Shown here in pieces: positions 1 through 37,650 of a stretch of DNA of 64,000 bases. A program made the position numbers and the translations under genes. Position 1 is the first letter of the stretch; each line of letters begins with the position of its first letter. Below the pieces are notes generated by a model. That model was given only the letters and a program-made list of their open reading frames with translations. It was not told the DNA's origin and did no database searches. Source of the stretch: Pipra filicauda (taxonomy: Eukaryota; Chordata; Aves; Passeriformes; Pipridae). The stretch lies in NCBI RefSeq assembly GCF_003945595.2, contig NW_024104421.1, forward strand, positions 4,092,001-4,156,000, in the 5' to 3' direction.

Positions 1-1638
1 TGACCCCCTGTCTGCAGCACAGCCCCCACTGTGTGCTGCCCTCCCCGTCACCCCTTCCTCAGAGTCACTGTGCAGGGTGGATCTGCTGGGCTCCTCTCCT
101 CGACTTTTTCTCCTCTGCCAGCTAAATGAGATGGGGAGGACACTGGGGCTGGTGCTGGGGCCATCCCACCCTGGTGTCCCCCCACCTGCAATGTGAGGGG
201 AGTGGGGCAGATCACAGACTTTAGCCCAAACCCGTCCCTGCAATTCCTTCCTTCTCTCCACCATAATTCTGCATTATTTCACAGCCCACACATCAGGACC
301 CTCCAGTTAGACTTCCGAAGCTTGAAACCTGAGATAACCAGAGGTGCTGAGGAAGGTGACAGGCCAGATTGCAGGCTGCAAATAAGGGAAACCTGGGCTG
401 GAAAGCTCTACCTGCCACCTCAGAGACCTCTACCGGGATACCCTGGGTGCAGTTTTGTTAAATACAAACTTTTTTATGACAACAATCTCTCTTGGAAATA
501 GGCTTGACTTTTATGATGATATGATTTCGTGCAAGTTGGGAGTTGAGGGGATGGTGTTGAAACAACCATTTCCCCTTCCATTTGCCCTCATCAAGTATTG
601 GTAGAGGGATAACGTGGACAGATGCTACCTGGGGCTAGCAGGTATCATAGAACCATTAAGATGGGAAAAGACCTTTAAGATCATGGAGTCCAACTGTTAA
701 CCCTGCACCCCTTCAACTTCTGTTTGTCCACAGGGAGCTGCCAAGGTGCCTTCCCTATTTATTTTGCTCATGTATTCTTTTTGCAATAGTAGGAGGGCTG
801 TGGGTCTGAACCCAGCTGGGACAAGTGGCAGGGTGGGAATCCTGGCCAGTCCCTAAAGCCCCCCTTCCCTCTTCCTGCTCCTGCATGCTAGCTAAGCTTC
901 TTAGGGAAATCTCTTGGGTTTTGAGTCTACTTGTGCACCAGGGTTGTTATGGACTGTCCTGCAGGCCTGTCTCCAGTGCTCTGTGGGGTAAAGGCCATTG
1001 CTACATTTAATATGAGCCTGGGGTAATCAAAAGCCTAATTCATTTCATCTCTCCCTGCCCATTTCATGACAGGGCTTGAACAGGAAGGCAGCCCTGGCTG
1101 CTGGCATGGGGTACATACTTTCCTGCACTACTTGCTTTTTGCTTGCTTGTCTGCTGCTTTTCTGTGAGCAAAGACTGAGCAAACCCACAGACTGGGTGAA
1201 GATGTCAGTCTCTCTGTGCTCCTCAGTGCCTTGGTGTTGTCATCCATGGGTTTGTCAGCTTATTCAGAATAATCAATGTGAAAGGAGTCACCAACTTGAT
1301 TAAAAGTCTCAATGGCTTTACAACAGGGTGTTCTTCTGTACTTCCATACTGCTATTGATAACTTGCTTTTTACACAAAAATCAGGCCTAGAAGCTTTTCT
1401 TCCCTCTGGATCTTTTGTAAACATTGAACTTCTCATGCAATTGCATCATTCCAAGAGATGAAATGTGAAGAAAATCCCTTTTTCCTAAGATCCCTTCCAT
1501 GATCTTCCTGCACCCACAGCCCCCATCCCTCCCAGTCTGTCCTACCCAGGAGGAACCTGCCTGGTGACAGGTTAGAGACAGCCTGACCCCAGTTGCCCCA
1601 TGAGGCTTATTTTTCTATCTGCCACTTGAATCTGCCAG
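1..1638 (+). other. SLC6A13: Intron of SLC6A13 upstream of its second coding exon (partial)
   Basis: No coding exon is visible here. The exon that must precede 1639, carrying the start codon and TM1 and ending in a Lys-Asn-Gly-Gly-Gly motif, is absent, so it lies before the window. The stretch contains a small CR1 tail near 645-715 and otherwise unremarkable sequence. It ends in an acceptor AG at 1637-1638. Confidence 0.8.
645..715 (-). repeat. CR1 LINE 3'-end fragment
   Basis: The segment starts with ATCATAGAACC and continues with a 'gggaaaagacctttaagatcatggagtccaac'-type tail, split here by small changes. This is the reverse complement of the usual avian CR1 3' end, which finishes in ATTCTATG-like octamers rather than poly(A). 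Only the tail is recognisable. The right boundary is approximate. Confidence 0.7.
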
Positions 1639-26372
<24,734 letters not shown>

Positions 26373-26765
26373 GACTGGTGTGGCTCTCCCTCCCCTCCCC
26401 CAGGATGGTTTCTATACAGCATTTACCACCTGTTGGATAACACAAGGATTCTTCACTTGCTGAGAAGAGAAGGATTTCTGGGCTGAGCTCCCCTGTCTGG
26501 AAGATTTGAAGGGCTGAGGAAGAGTCAGCCATGGAGATGGTCTGTGTGGAGTTAGCAATGCACCTTAATTCTCTCCCTGGAGAGGGCTTTGAAGGGGCAG
26601 ATCAAGCACCAGTGTTCCTGAGCATCCCCAGGCTTCTGGTGGGCAGAAAGGAAGGACTGACCCTGGAATGGAGAGTGTCAAAGAGCCTCAGAGTTATGGC
26701 TCCAGTGTGGACTTTGGGAGCTTCTCCATTCATTCCATTAAATCCACGTTTTTCCCCACTAGATC
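26373..26765 (+). other. SLC6A13: Probable SLC6A13 3' UTR
   Basis: Non-coding sequence from the stop codon to the first plausible poly(A) signal and cleavage zone, about 390 bases. The end is inferred from the signal at 26737-26742 only. A longer 3' UTR cannot be excluded. Confidence 0.45.
26737..26742 (+). terminator. SLC6A13: Candidate poly(A) signal ATTAAA for SLC6A13
   Basis: ATTAAA lies 365 bases after the stop codon and is followed by T-rich and GT-containing sequence (CGTTTTTCCCC, then CTCAGTTTTGTCTC), as expected around a cleavage site. I found no AATAAA in the first several hundred bases after the stop. Confidence 0.45.
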
Positions 26766-27419
26766 CGCTCTGTCTCAGTTTTGTCTCACCAGCATCCCTT
26801 GGCCATGGCATGTTAGGTGAGATGTGTGTCAACGGAGCTGTGCTGGGCTTTCAGGTCTGGATCTCTGTTGCACTGGCACAGTGGAATGGGAGGGTGGCCA
26901 GAGGAGAGGAAGTTTGGTAAGCCCCTGTATGTGGCAGCCCTGGGGTACCCTAGGTGAAGAGTGCAATGGCATCTTCTGATGGAGCCCTTGCCAGCTCCCA
27001 GACAAAAGTGTCATCCATGTGGTGAGTCACTGGGCTACTCGCAGGGTCTGAGAGAAGCAGGGATTGGTGTTTTCTTCTTGCAAATGAGGGATCATGGGAA
27101 GCTTTCCCTCGTCTCTTCAGGTCTGTGTCTTTTTTATGCTGACTTGCCTTCCAGGTGCTTTAGGGCCAGTCATTTCGGTTTTCCTGCGTGTGGAAGAAGA
27201 GCTGAGTGGTGGAAATGGAATCTGTGTGTTATGTCAACAAACAGGGCCCCTCGTTTCCAAGCTGTTTGGGTAAAAAACCATAAATATCAAAGAGCTTGTG
27301 TTTTAAGTGCTGTAGCCCCAGCATCCGAGGAGGGCAGCCAGAGGACACGTAACCCTGGGAAGCTGGATGGCTCCCAGGAAACCCTGAGGAAGCTGGAGCC
27401 CGGACAGAGCTGAGCCAGC

Positions 27420-27730
27420 AGCCGGCGGCGCTCAGCTTTCCGAAGCACAGACGGACACAGGTGGGCACCACGCTGCAGCCAAGGCTTCTGGTGACGCGGG
27501 CAGAGGAAGACGCGAATTAAAGCGAATTAAAGCAAATTAGAGCAATCCATGCCATTAGCCACAAGGTGGCCCCAGGACCTCACCTACCGCCGCCGCTCGG
27601 GATGGGGTCCTTGGCTGGGTGACGATGGGACCCGTGGGTCACGATGACCCGGCCATCCCCCTTTCTCCCCTTCCCGGTCGCCTGTCGAGGTTTTCTCTGC
27701 AGAATCTGCCTCCGACAGGGAACGGTGACC
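27420..27730. promoter_or_regulatory. CpG-rich patch, candidate distal SLC6A12 promoter or first exon
   Basis: I count roughly 24 CpG dinucleotides in about 310 bp, against very few in neighbouring kilobases. It includes GCCGGCGGCGC, GACGCGGG and CCGCCGCCGCTCGG. A donor-like CAG|GTGGGC sits at 27458-27466. It lies about 1 kb after the SLC6A13 stop and 15.5 kb before the SLC6A12 ATG. That SLC6A12 transcription starts here is an inference. Confidence 0.35.
27512..27541. repeat. Three tandem 10 bp units (GCGAATTAAA type)
   Basis: GCGAATTAAA occurs at 27512-27521 and 27522-27531, followed by GCAAATTAGA at 27532-27541. Each unit carries an AATTA core, spaced exactly ten bases apart. It sits inside the CpG-rich patch. 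Confidence 0.9.
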
Positions 27731-27780
27731 CCAGCTGTGGCTGTGTACTGGTTTAGACTTCTAGGCAATGGCAAATTCTT

Positions 27781-27827
27781 GGGTTTGGTTTCCCTGGGCT
27801 TGGTTTTCCCAGGCTTGGTTTTCCCCA
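27781..27827. repeat. Three tandem 15-16 bp units (GGCTTGGTTTTCCC type)
   Basis: GGGTTTGGTTTCCCT (27781-27795), GGGCTTGGTTTTCCCA (27796-27811) and GGCTTGGTTTTCCCCA (27812-27827) follow each other directly. On the minus strand they give a Lys-Thr-Lys-Pro-like repeated peptide, but no gene is evident. Confidence 0.85.
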
Positions 27828-28235
27828 GTTTTTTAGTGTTCTTGGAGCCTGGTAACCTGAGATGGGAGACAGGTCCGTGATGGAAAAGAGTCATGGACTT
27901 TTGCTCCTAGAGGCTGTGAAACTCTGACGAGCACCAAGTACTGAGGGGATTGCTGCTGGGAGGGTTTGTGGTGCTGTAGATTTAACCTCCAGGAGGGAAA
28001 GCCCACTGATGTATTTTCCTCTGGGGCTTCATTGGCTCTCTTCTAAAGTGGCTTTAGAAACCTCAGCTCATTTCCATCCTGTTTTCTCTTTTTCTAGCCT
28101 ATATTCCACAGGGGGTATGAGGTGGACAGGTTCCTTTGCAAGGCTGCATGTGCAACCATGGGATATGGTACTGGGTCTCAGAAATTACTTTTAGAAATGA
28201 GAGAACAGAGTTCAATACAGAAGTTTTTTCCTGCC

Positions 28236-28252
28236 TTTTTTTTTTTTTTTTT
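28236..28252. repeat. Poly-T tract (17 nt)
   Basis: An uninterrupted run of 17 T. No recognisable retroposon body adjoins it on either side. Confidence 0.95.
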
Positions 28253-31200
28253 ATGAATCATATTAGAAGCTCCAGCAACAGATATTTTTATTCATGTAAT
28301 TTTAACCTTAAACACAATTTTACTTTCATTTTCCAGTAATATCTATAAGAGGCTTGGCCCACTGGGAAGAAATTTTTACCATAATAGAAAACAGTAATTG
28401 TGCACAGCTGTCTCCAAAATATGGCTGATGTAGAAAGTCTGCTTGGCTGCATGTAGGCAAATTTGAGTTTGCTGAAAGCCTTGTGACTTGCTTTGTTTCA
28501 ATATAGCCTGGTGTCCAGTGAGCTGGGCATGTGGTTTATTGATCTGGTTATGTATGAGCCAGGAAACCTCCCAAGCCTGTGTTCTTACATGACCCAGTTG
28601 CTGTAAAGCTTTGGATGAGCTAGACGGGTCGAATAAGCAAGAGGATCAAAGGTTTTGATGAACGCTTAAATAAATATCTTGTTTCTGACAGGAATTTAAG
28701 ACAAAGTATTAGAACCTATGACACCTGGCTTGAAATATGAATCAAGTATATTCTGTATTGCTCATTGATAAGGTTGATGGACTAAATCTGAAATTAATAT
28801 ATTTGAAACTTCCAGACATGAAATCTTTCACAGCACTTTTTAAGACCCCATGCTTAGAGGGAACTTTGGTAAAATTTGGAATATGGTGATTGTTCATGAT
28901 TTGGATTGTGGTGAAAGGGATTTTCATTGAATTCAAAATCAGCACAGTATTCCTTGCAGTCTGTGGAATTTACACCTATTCATACCTTCTCTACCTGGAG
29001 AGATGCTGTTGTCCTTTTAGACAGGAGGTGTGTGGTTATTGGAAATTTCCCACCTTCAGAATCCAAAACCTGCAACTTAGGCTGAGAATTCAACCCATTA
29101 TTTTCTGGATAATGGGAATGAGATCAAAGACCCCCTTTTTTTTTTTCAGATGAGAAGTTCACCTAAAAATAAAACTGTCCCTGAGATTCTGCCCCTGGTT
29201 GCTAGTGTTTGGAAAGGATGACCTTTCCATCCATCTGTCTGTGAAAAACAGGCTCTGCTTTTCCCATACTATGATGCTTGCATCAGTGGTGCCCAGGGAA
29301 GTCTCAGCCCTCCTTACCTAGGGATGGAGATGCCCAAATAGGGCAGGGGAGAGACTCAGGGATGGACCTGTGGACCTGTGGAGCAGGATGAGTCTCAGGG
29401 CGAGCATCCTGATTCCTGGGGTTCCCAGCATGTTTTAAGAGATGCCTTGAGAGGTCCTGCTGCTTTTGCCATTAGTGATATACACGAGACAGTTTTCCAT
29501 GGCTGTTGAAAAATTACGTATTGTGAGTTGCTGTTTGGTGACAAGAAAGGTGGATGTGTTGGGAAAAGACAGGCCATGGTGCATAAATGGAGAGAACAGA
29601 GTAAGATTAACACGTTAACACATAAGATACATAATTCTGTGAAGCAGAGATCCACAAATAATCTGTTAAGTGTGTCCTACAGGCGGGTGCAAATGAGCAT
29701 ATCCCACGGAGCAGGGTGTTTGGCTGAGCCCTTGTCTCCTAACATGGTTAGCAGCCTGCAGGATGGGGATCTGCATGGTGCAGATAAGGGAAGCATGTGT
29801 GTGGGAGCACAAAGACAGGAAGCTGTTACTTCTAAGAAGTAACCAGTGGTTTGCTTACCCCCTTCTCCATCTGACCTGCCCAGAGTTGCATCATTTTGGG
29901 CAGCCACATGTGCTTCTCTGTGCCTGCAGACTGACCTTGTCCTTCCCGTCCTTGTGCCCTGTACACTGGAGGTGTTTGCTGTCACAACACACGTCCCACA
30001 GCACCAGGCTCAGCCACCCTGAGGAAGCAGGGAGGGAAAGCAGGAGCAAACAGGCACATACCACATACCCATGTGTCCTCTGCCTGCCTTTGTACTGTGA
30101 TCCTCCTTGGTCTCTGATCAATAATGAGCAGTGCTGTGAGACTCAGAGAAGCTGTTAGACTACAGATGTTCCCCCAGCATTGTTAGTCCTCCTTCCTGAC
30201 CACCTTTATCACCAGCACTGGGCTTCTAAGCCATTTGCCCTTGCCTCATCCTCTCCCCCACCGGGAATGCTGTGAAACAGGGGATGTCTCACCCTGCCTG
30301 TACTTCCAAAGATGAAGGCTCTTGGCAGCCTCCTCTTACCTGGGAGCCTGGTGAGGGAGCGGTGCTGTGGCTGCTGGAGCTCGTCATGGTTCTGTGGGGT
30401 CTCATTAACACTTGTTACTTTGGTCATGTTAACTAGTGATTAGTTTTGGTGGAACTGTTGTCAGAAGTCACAGTAGAAATTAGCTGTGAACATAAAAAAT
30501 AAATTATATGAATGCCTAGGACAAAATCCTCTGCAAACAGTACTCAGTTGGCTAGGCAAGCTCTTGGCCAAAGAGGCAGCGGCTTTGTGCCCAAGGGGGA
30601 AGCATTTCTCCCATTTTGTTAGCAAAGGTGTTAAAAGGTGGGATTGGTCTGGACAAGTGAGGGCAGTGGTGGCTTCTCCTGCAGGTGGCACAGCCAGTTG
30701 GGCAGCCAGGGCTGCAGGGTTTGCTGTCTCCAGCACAAATCCCAGTGACTGCCTCTGCAGCTTCTGGTGTTTGTAGAGCAGGAGCACATTTTGGATTCAC
30801 CCATAGGGTGTCATGCTGACAGACCTCTCCCAAAAGCTGGGCTGGGAGGGGGGGAGGGAATGGACTCGTTTTGGCTTGAATCCTTGCATCTCACTGGCTC
30901 AGGGATGAGGGAAGCATCGTGGGGCCCAGGACTTGCTGCTGCCAGGGAGTGTGGCCCTGGTGTGGGCTGGTGTTGGCAGCCTGCCGCTCTGGGCTGGCTT
31001 TTCTGCAGGCATGTCAGAGCTGGCTGGAAGGGAGGAAAGGGTGGGGAGACCCAGATAATGGGAAAAACCAACACGCGCTACGAGAAAAGAGAAGGGGAAA
31101 AGGGAGGCAAGGGTGCACTGCCAGCTGGCAGGGGGTGAGCAGGGTGGGGAGGAGCAGACCTTTGAGGAGGTACAGGGCAGATCTGAAGTTGTGGTTACCC

Positions 31201-33397
31201 ATCCATCAGAGCAAAGGATGGTGTAGCAGGCTGAGTCCTGGTCTCCAGCTGCCCTGGGCCTGGCAGGTTGAGGGTATCAGGTCACTTCAAGGATAGTTCT
31301 CCTCTTATGATGGGAGGGGATGGAAACCCATGCAACTGGCTCTGAGCAAGCTGGCAGCTGCAGACGGAATGGGCACCTCTATGTGGTGGGACAGCTGTGC
31401 TTTCACATTCCTCCTGTGCACCCCTGGGCACAGCAATGGGGCTTCCTCTTGTCTTGGTTTTCCTGCTTGCAAAATCAGACAGTGCCCTCCCTTCCTTTGC
31501 AAAGCACCTCAGGGTGTGCTGTGGGGAGAGTTATGGAGATCTGTGTGCTGCTGATGTCTGAGCTGCACACAGCAGGGCAGGTCCCATGTCTGAGAGGGGT
31601 TCATGCTGCCTGGGGAAGGGGGTGCTTCGAACATTTCTAGGATTTATTGCAAGCAGCGCTTTCCTTTTGGGGATGGAGTATTTAAGAGCAACCTCATCCA
31701 CACTCAGAGAGGAGGAGCTCTGCAGTGAGGTTGTCATGCCCCTTAGCAGCCCTGGCCTACCTACACAGCTGTGCAGCCCAGGGTGCCTACTCAGGGCTGA
31801 CTCTGCCAGTGAAGGTGGCAATTATTGGTCAGGGAGTGCATCACCCCTTACCTTGCCCTCTCCTGAGCACAGTCTCTTCCCCCTCAGCTGAGCTGGTCAG
31901 AAGGTGGTTTCTGGTTTTCAGTTTGGGCCATCACTCTAGTGCAATCCCTCACGTGGAAGCTGCCATGCTGAGATAAATGTGCCCCATGCCTGTAGCAGGA
32001 TTTAAAAACACCACGAATTATTGCCTGATGGGAAACACTGAAGCCCGAGTGTGACTTCTGATACCTTCTGGGCTGTAAAACAGAAATAGCAGCCTTTTTT
32101 TTCCTCCTGGAGAATGACTTTCACACATTGCTGGATAAAGTTTTCATTTAGGTTGACTTTCTTCTTGTTTTACCTGAATGTCACAGGTCATTTCCCATCT
32201 GCAGCTTTGCACAAAACCTGCACTGTTCCTGTGAAACACTTCAGTGTGGATAAATCAAGTTTTTAGGTCAGCTCTGCTTACCTAGGCTTATCTCAATCCC
32301 CTTTTCATATCTGGATAACCTCTACTGCACCTTTTCCTCAGCTGCGCTGGGTCACGCCAGTCCTCCGTGACAGAACAGGCAGTGGCACTGCCCTGGCACT
32401 GTCCCTTTGTGGGCAGGGACAGAGGCAGTGCAGTGGCTGTGTTGTGTAGCCAGCACATGGTGTTCACCTTGCAGTCTTTCAGGACTTCAGAGGCAGCCCC
32501 TAAAAGGTAGAAGATGGAGCCTGTCCCCTCTGAATGTTGATGCCAGGCTGTGCAAAGGAAGAATCAGCCTGTATTTCTTTGGGTGTGGGACCACTCCACT
32601 CAACTAGCCCATAGGGAAGGTGAAAGCCAGGGCTTTGAAAATGGCATGCTTGGAAGTTTAATCCCAGAACCAGTGTACTACACTTTGTCCTTGGCTGCCT
32701 GTGAAGAAGCATCACCTGCTCCAGCTGCCACCCTAGCAGCCCCATTGCCCAGCTGGTACCTCTGGGAGAGGGCTGGGCTGGCTCAGAGCTCCACCACCCT
32801 GGGGATGTCCCCCAGATCTCATCCCGAGCTGCTCTGCCCCTCTTTGCATTGCTCAGAAGTGTGGGCCTGCCTCCAGTGTCAGCTGAGGTAGTACATTACA
32901 CCCCCGAAGTAGATGGAGATGTTTTTCCTTACTGCCTCCAGCGCTGGCCTCAGCGGTTTATCCCAGGGATCCCACCAGGCACAGGGTTGATTCCCCTTAC
33001 GCATGTCTCCAGCATTATTTGTCCCCAAGCTAATCCAGCGTGCTCCAATGCAATCTGAGTCACTGGCTTCTGGCACCTGTGGAGGATTTTTTTGAGACAA
33101 CATTACATATGACCTCTATAAGCGTGTGCAGGCACGTAAACCTACTGCTTCCCCACTCTGTGGTGGTGAGGGCTCGTGTCAGCTCCCGGTTTCCCGCTGA
33201 GGGGGCTGAGGGATGCTTATCTGGTGAGCCCTGACACAGCTGAGCCACTGGAGCATGTGCTGGATACTCCCCACCTCCCACCCCACATGCCGCTCTGGTT
33301 AGGCCACATGGGTACATGAAAAGGTCAATAGGAATTTGGAAGGCACATTAACAGGCAAAGCAGAAGACAAAACAGTAACAGCATTAAACATAACATT

Positions 33398-33409
33398 AAA
33401 AAAAAAAAA
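33398..33409. repeat. Oligo-A tract (12 nt)
   Basis: An uninterrupted run of 12 A after CATAACATT. No adjoining transposon was recognised. Confidence 0.9.
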
Positions 33410-36400
33410 TCTGACCTGAAGTATCTTGAGAAAAATGGTGTAACTGGAATGCCTGTTGCTAGTGTTGGTCATGAGAAGCCCTGGAAAAGTGTCAGGGCTA
33501 GGCACAGAGGGATTGTGCACTCCTAAGGAGCACCTAGATACTATAAAGATTCCTGCAGTACCTCTTCTTGCTGACAGAGCTCTGTCCCATGAGCTCTACT
33601 GGCACTCAGCATAGGGCACAGGCATGGAGGGAGGGGCCTGCGTGACCCCAGGACAAACATCCCCCTCTTCACACACCCTCTGCCTTTCGTTCACCTGTCT
33701 CATAGTGTTAGTGAGTCTTGAGCTTGGCCACAGAAGAAGGTTTAGTGTAGTGCTCCCTGGAGATGGGACGATTCTGCACATTTGTGGGATGACTTTGAGG
33801 GATGTCACTATCCCCTAAAGTGCTGGAGCTCCAGTGCAGTGGGACCATGTGGCAGCCAGCCTGGGCCATGCTGCAGGGTCTGGCGTCCAGATGACCTGGA
33901 GTCACTCCCTGACTGCTGTTGTTGATGTTTGCAAACATTGGTCCTTTACCCTGCCTGCCTGTGGCTGATCTTATTTTGCTTTCCTGTCAGGGCCACAGTT
34001 CAAGGTCTGGAGGGGTGCATGTTGTGCATGTTGTGAGAGAGTAGGGGAGAAAGTTCTTTTACCCTGATGCACCTCCCTGCCTGATGTCCCACCACCCACA
34101 CGTGAGCCGGGTGATAATTTGGTGGGGGGAGCTGGTGGAAGGGGAGGGACAGGAGGAGGAGAGAGGGTAGTCTCTGCCTAAACTCTTCCTGTATCTCTTT
34201 GGCACTCGGTGGATTCCCTGCCTGGATTCCAGTGGGACGGGAAAGGACAGGACAAGATAGAACGGGAGGGGCTTGCCTGGGGGAGACCTGCGCAGGGTTC
34301 AGGTGAGTTGGGCGTTTGCTCGTTGAGCAGATCTGGCTGGATGTGTGTGTCACACCGGGAGTGCCAGTGCCTCCGGTCCTCCCTGCTGCATGCCAGTGCT
34401 CTGGAGAGTGGTCCAGCAAATCTGCAAGGGGAAAATCTTCCCAGTGTTAAACAAAGGAAGAGAGAGATGGAAAATAAGGAGCAAATAATCAGTTTGGATC
34501 AACCCAGGGAAGAGGTTTTTCTTTCAGTGATTCCTATAGGAAAGGACAGGCAGAGATGTTGCTGGGGGGCTGCTGGGAAGCTGAGAGCAAAGAGATGCCT
34601 GAAGGATGGATAATTGGTACTGAAGGTTGTGGCAGCAGAGAGAGAGAGAAAAGTACTCAGCAGAAAGATTGAGAAGAGAGATGAGAGTAAGCCAGATAAG
34701 GACAGGGATGAAGGGCAGATGACTAGTGATAATAGGTACAGGAGCAAAGGTGCTAGGAGTGAAGTAGGCTGTAGGCATTTCAGCTACTGCAAATATGAGT
34801 CAGTGACTCCCTCTCTTCCTGTGCTGCCCTGCAGAGGTGCTGGCCTTAAAGCATTTACTTGGGGGCTGCAGCTCTAAAAGATGTATCTGGTAATGTGCTC
34901 CTTGCTCTTCTTTCCACCAAGGCTTCATCAAATTTGCCTCTGAGTAGGGGTGAGGCAGGGAGACAGCATAGTTTCTGCATGTGCTAAACTCTGAGGATCT
35001 TGGGCATTTTTGTAAACAAACCCAAGCAGAACACGTGGGGGTTTCATAACACCTGATCTGTGTCTTCTAAAATCAACAGTGCTTTTAAAGTAATCACTGT
35101 TAGTCAAGGCTTTCACCCAATGCCGTTGGAAATGCCATTGCCCTAGTTTTTCCTCTTTGGCAGCTGCTGATATGAGAGGCTGAACCTTGGACCTGACCTT
35201 TGAAGCTCTTCAACAGCCCAATTTTGCTGGATTCATGGGTGCAGATGTGGCCCTTGCAGAGGGCAGGCTAGAATGTCCTGTGCCATATCTCTGCTTGACG
35301 GTGCTCCTGGGCAGGGCTATAGGAAAGTTTTGGTGCCCCAGGCCGGAAAGCAGATGCCTTGCCTCTCAGAGGGTGCAGGTGGGTTGCAGTCCCATGGCAT
35401 TACAGTGTGGTGTTACAGCAGGCACTGCTGGAAGGCACTTATGGCACTGCTGGAGTCATAGTCTCCATGCACCTCTGCCTGCACTGATTTCACCTGGTGT
35501 GACCTGTCCTGAGCACCAACTGGAGACGGCTGAGCCTGCCCAGAGTCTGCCAGGTAGATACCCAGCCTGCACCTGAGCAGGACACAAGGTGCTGGGCTCC
35601 CCATGCAGGACTGAGCAGTGTGGGGACAATCATGGTAGGGAGCTCCTGCAGCTCTGCTCTGCTGCTCTGTGATGTCTGCACACACATCTGGGCTGAGACA
35701 GTGGGCTCTGCCACATCAGCTGTTGGCTCCCCTTGTCCTCCGTGTGAGAGGCATAAAGCAACGTGGTGTGCCTTAACCTTGACTGCCTTTTGGGAGAGTT
35801 TTGCTTGAGTGTGCTTCCCTCACGCTCCCCCTTTCTCATCACTGACAGCAAGTGCCCTCAGGCTGTGTTTTTGGGAGGTCTGGCAGGGTGTGCCCGCCTG
35901 GGGGAGTTTAGATACAACTGCCTACAGCAGTGTGATGCCAAATTCCCTGGGCTGCTCTCCCACCTCTGAACCATTGGCTGCAGTGCTGGCTCTTCTGCTC
36001 TCTTGCTCCAGTGGCTTTGCTGCCCCATCCTTCCCTAACTCCTTGGCCACCAGGCTCAGGCTGCACACAGGTGGCCAAGCCTTCAGGGCTGGCAGCCTCT
36101 GTCTCTTCACCTGACCTGCCCAGGGCTGCCAGGTGCTGTGCCTTGCTCTGTGAAATTGCTGCCCCGGCGAGGTGGCAGCTCTGTAGCCACCATGTCCCGT
36201 CCTGCAGACTCTGTCCTCTCCCTGTGGGGCACCTTGGGGCTGCCCCTCTGTGCCCCTGTGGGGCCTGTTTGCAGAGCGGGTGCTGGAGCAGCACAGCTTT
36301 CACGCTCTGTGCTGTTCACCTGCTCTGCTCCTCCAGCTGGTGACAGGAGCTGTGCTGTCCCCTTAACTGTGCACAAGGACCTCTGAGCAAGCCATGGGAC

Positions 36401-37650
36401 ATCAGCTAGACACCTCCAGCCACCAGGGAGGTGAATCTAGGGGCTCCCCTGGGGCCAAGCTGGCTCTGTGTCTATAGGAGACCTGTCACTGTGGTGCCCT
36501 GTAAGAAGGATGGATCCTGCTGTGGATGGGCCTCTTGCTGTGTTGCAGGAAATACAACCAGACTATGGGCTGAGTGGAGGACTCAAGAGTATCTGGTTTT
36601 ATGCGAAGACTGGTTTCTGGCCATATTTACACACCCTTTATGGACTTCATCAGTTAGTCTTGACTTTTTTTCTAGGTTAAAGAAAGAAGACCCCCGTGTC
36701 TCTGTAGCTCAGAGCAGGCATGGTGAACCATGGACACTGACAGAGACTGATCTGGCCCTGAGAACAACAGCCTACACTGATTTTAGCAAGATGTTTGCTA
36801 CTGATCCTCAGGAAAGTCCGGCCACTTTTAGGTACTTAGGAGGATCTCCTGTTCTGGCAGCAGAAGACAGGCCAGGAGCCATTTGGTACCCTCCTGAGCT
36901 GGGGGTGTGTGCTCTGAAGGGTAATGCTCTATAATCCTTGCAGCTTGTACTGCAGATGTACATGTCATTAGCAAACTCTCATTTGCTTCTTATCTCACTC
37001 TTTCTGGTGCCAGTAAGTAGCAAACTCTCTGACTGCAGAAGCATTGCTCTTATTTCACGTTGGAGAAAATATAGGCAGAATCTGATCCTTGTAACAGCCT
37101 CCTGTGCCCCATGAACCTTGCTGAACAGATGCTTTGAGAATACCCTGCAGCCCACAGAATCTGGAAGTTAATTAGAAAGTGTAAAGAAGCCAAGTAGCTT
37201 TCAACAGTTCAAAATGAAAGGCATTTTAATTTCAGCTGCTGTCCTCTAGTTGATCAGTCTTTCTCGTGCTACATCTTTCCTTGTCTTTGCTTTTTGCAGC
37301 TGGAGTGAGCCATTCTCCAGCAGCACCTGGGTTTGGAAGCAGCCATCCCCGCTCTCTTAGACTGACTGGAAAAGACTTCCTTCTACTGCTAATATTTTCC
37401 TGTCCATCTTGCAGAGATGACCTATTCCAGTAGCAGCCCCCACTCACTAATTTAACTGGGTTTGTTCCTCAAGCTGTACCTTGGCACTACTGTTCCTCTC
37501 TGAGCCCTGATTTTCTCTCTCTGCTCCCACAGCCGCCCCCGCCTCCTGCCATCAAAATGCAGTGCAGGATTTCAGCTGCGACTAACTGCTGGCTCTGATT
37601 GTGCAACTAGAGAATTTTCTGTGTCCTCCTGCTCCTCCTTTTGTAACAGC

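Noticed and set aside
36431..36934. A 167-codon + strand open frame between the two genes
   Set aside because: It has no recognisable domain, signal peptide or good start context. Its composition looks like ordinary intergenic sequence. One frame of this length is expected by chance in 64 kb.
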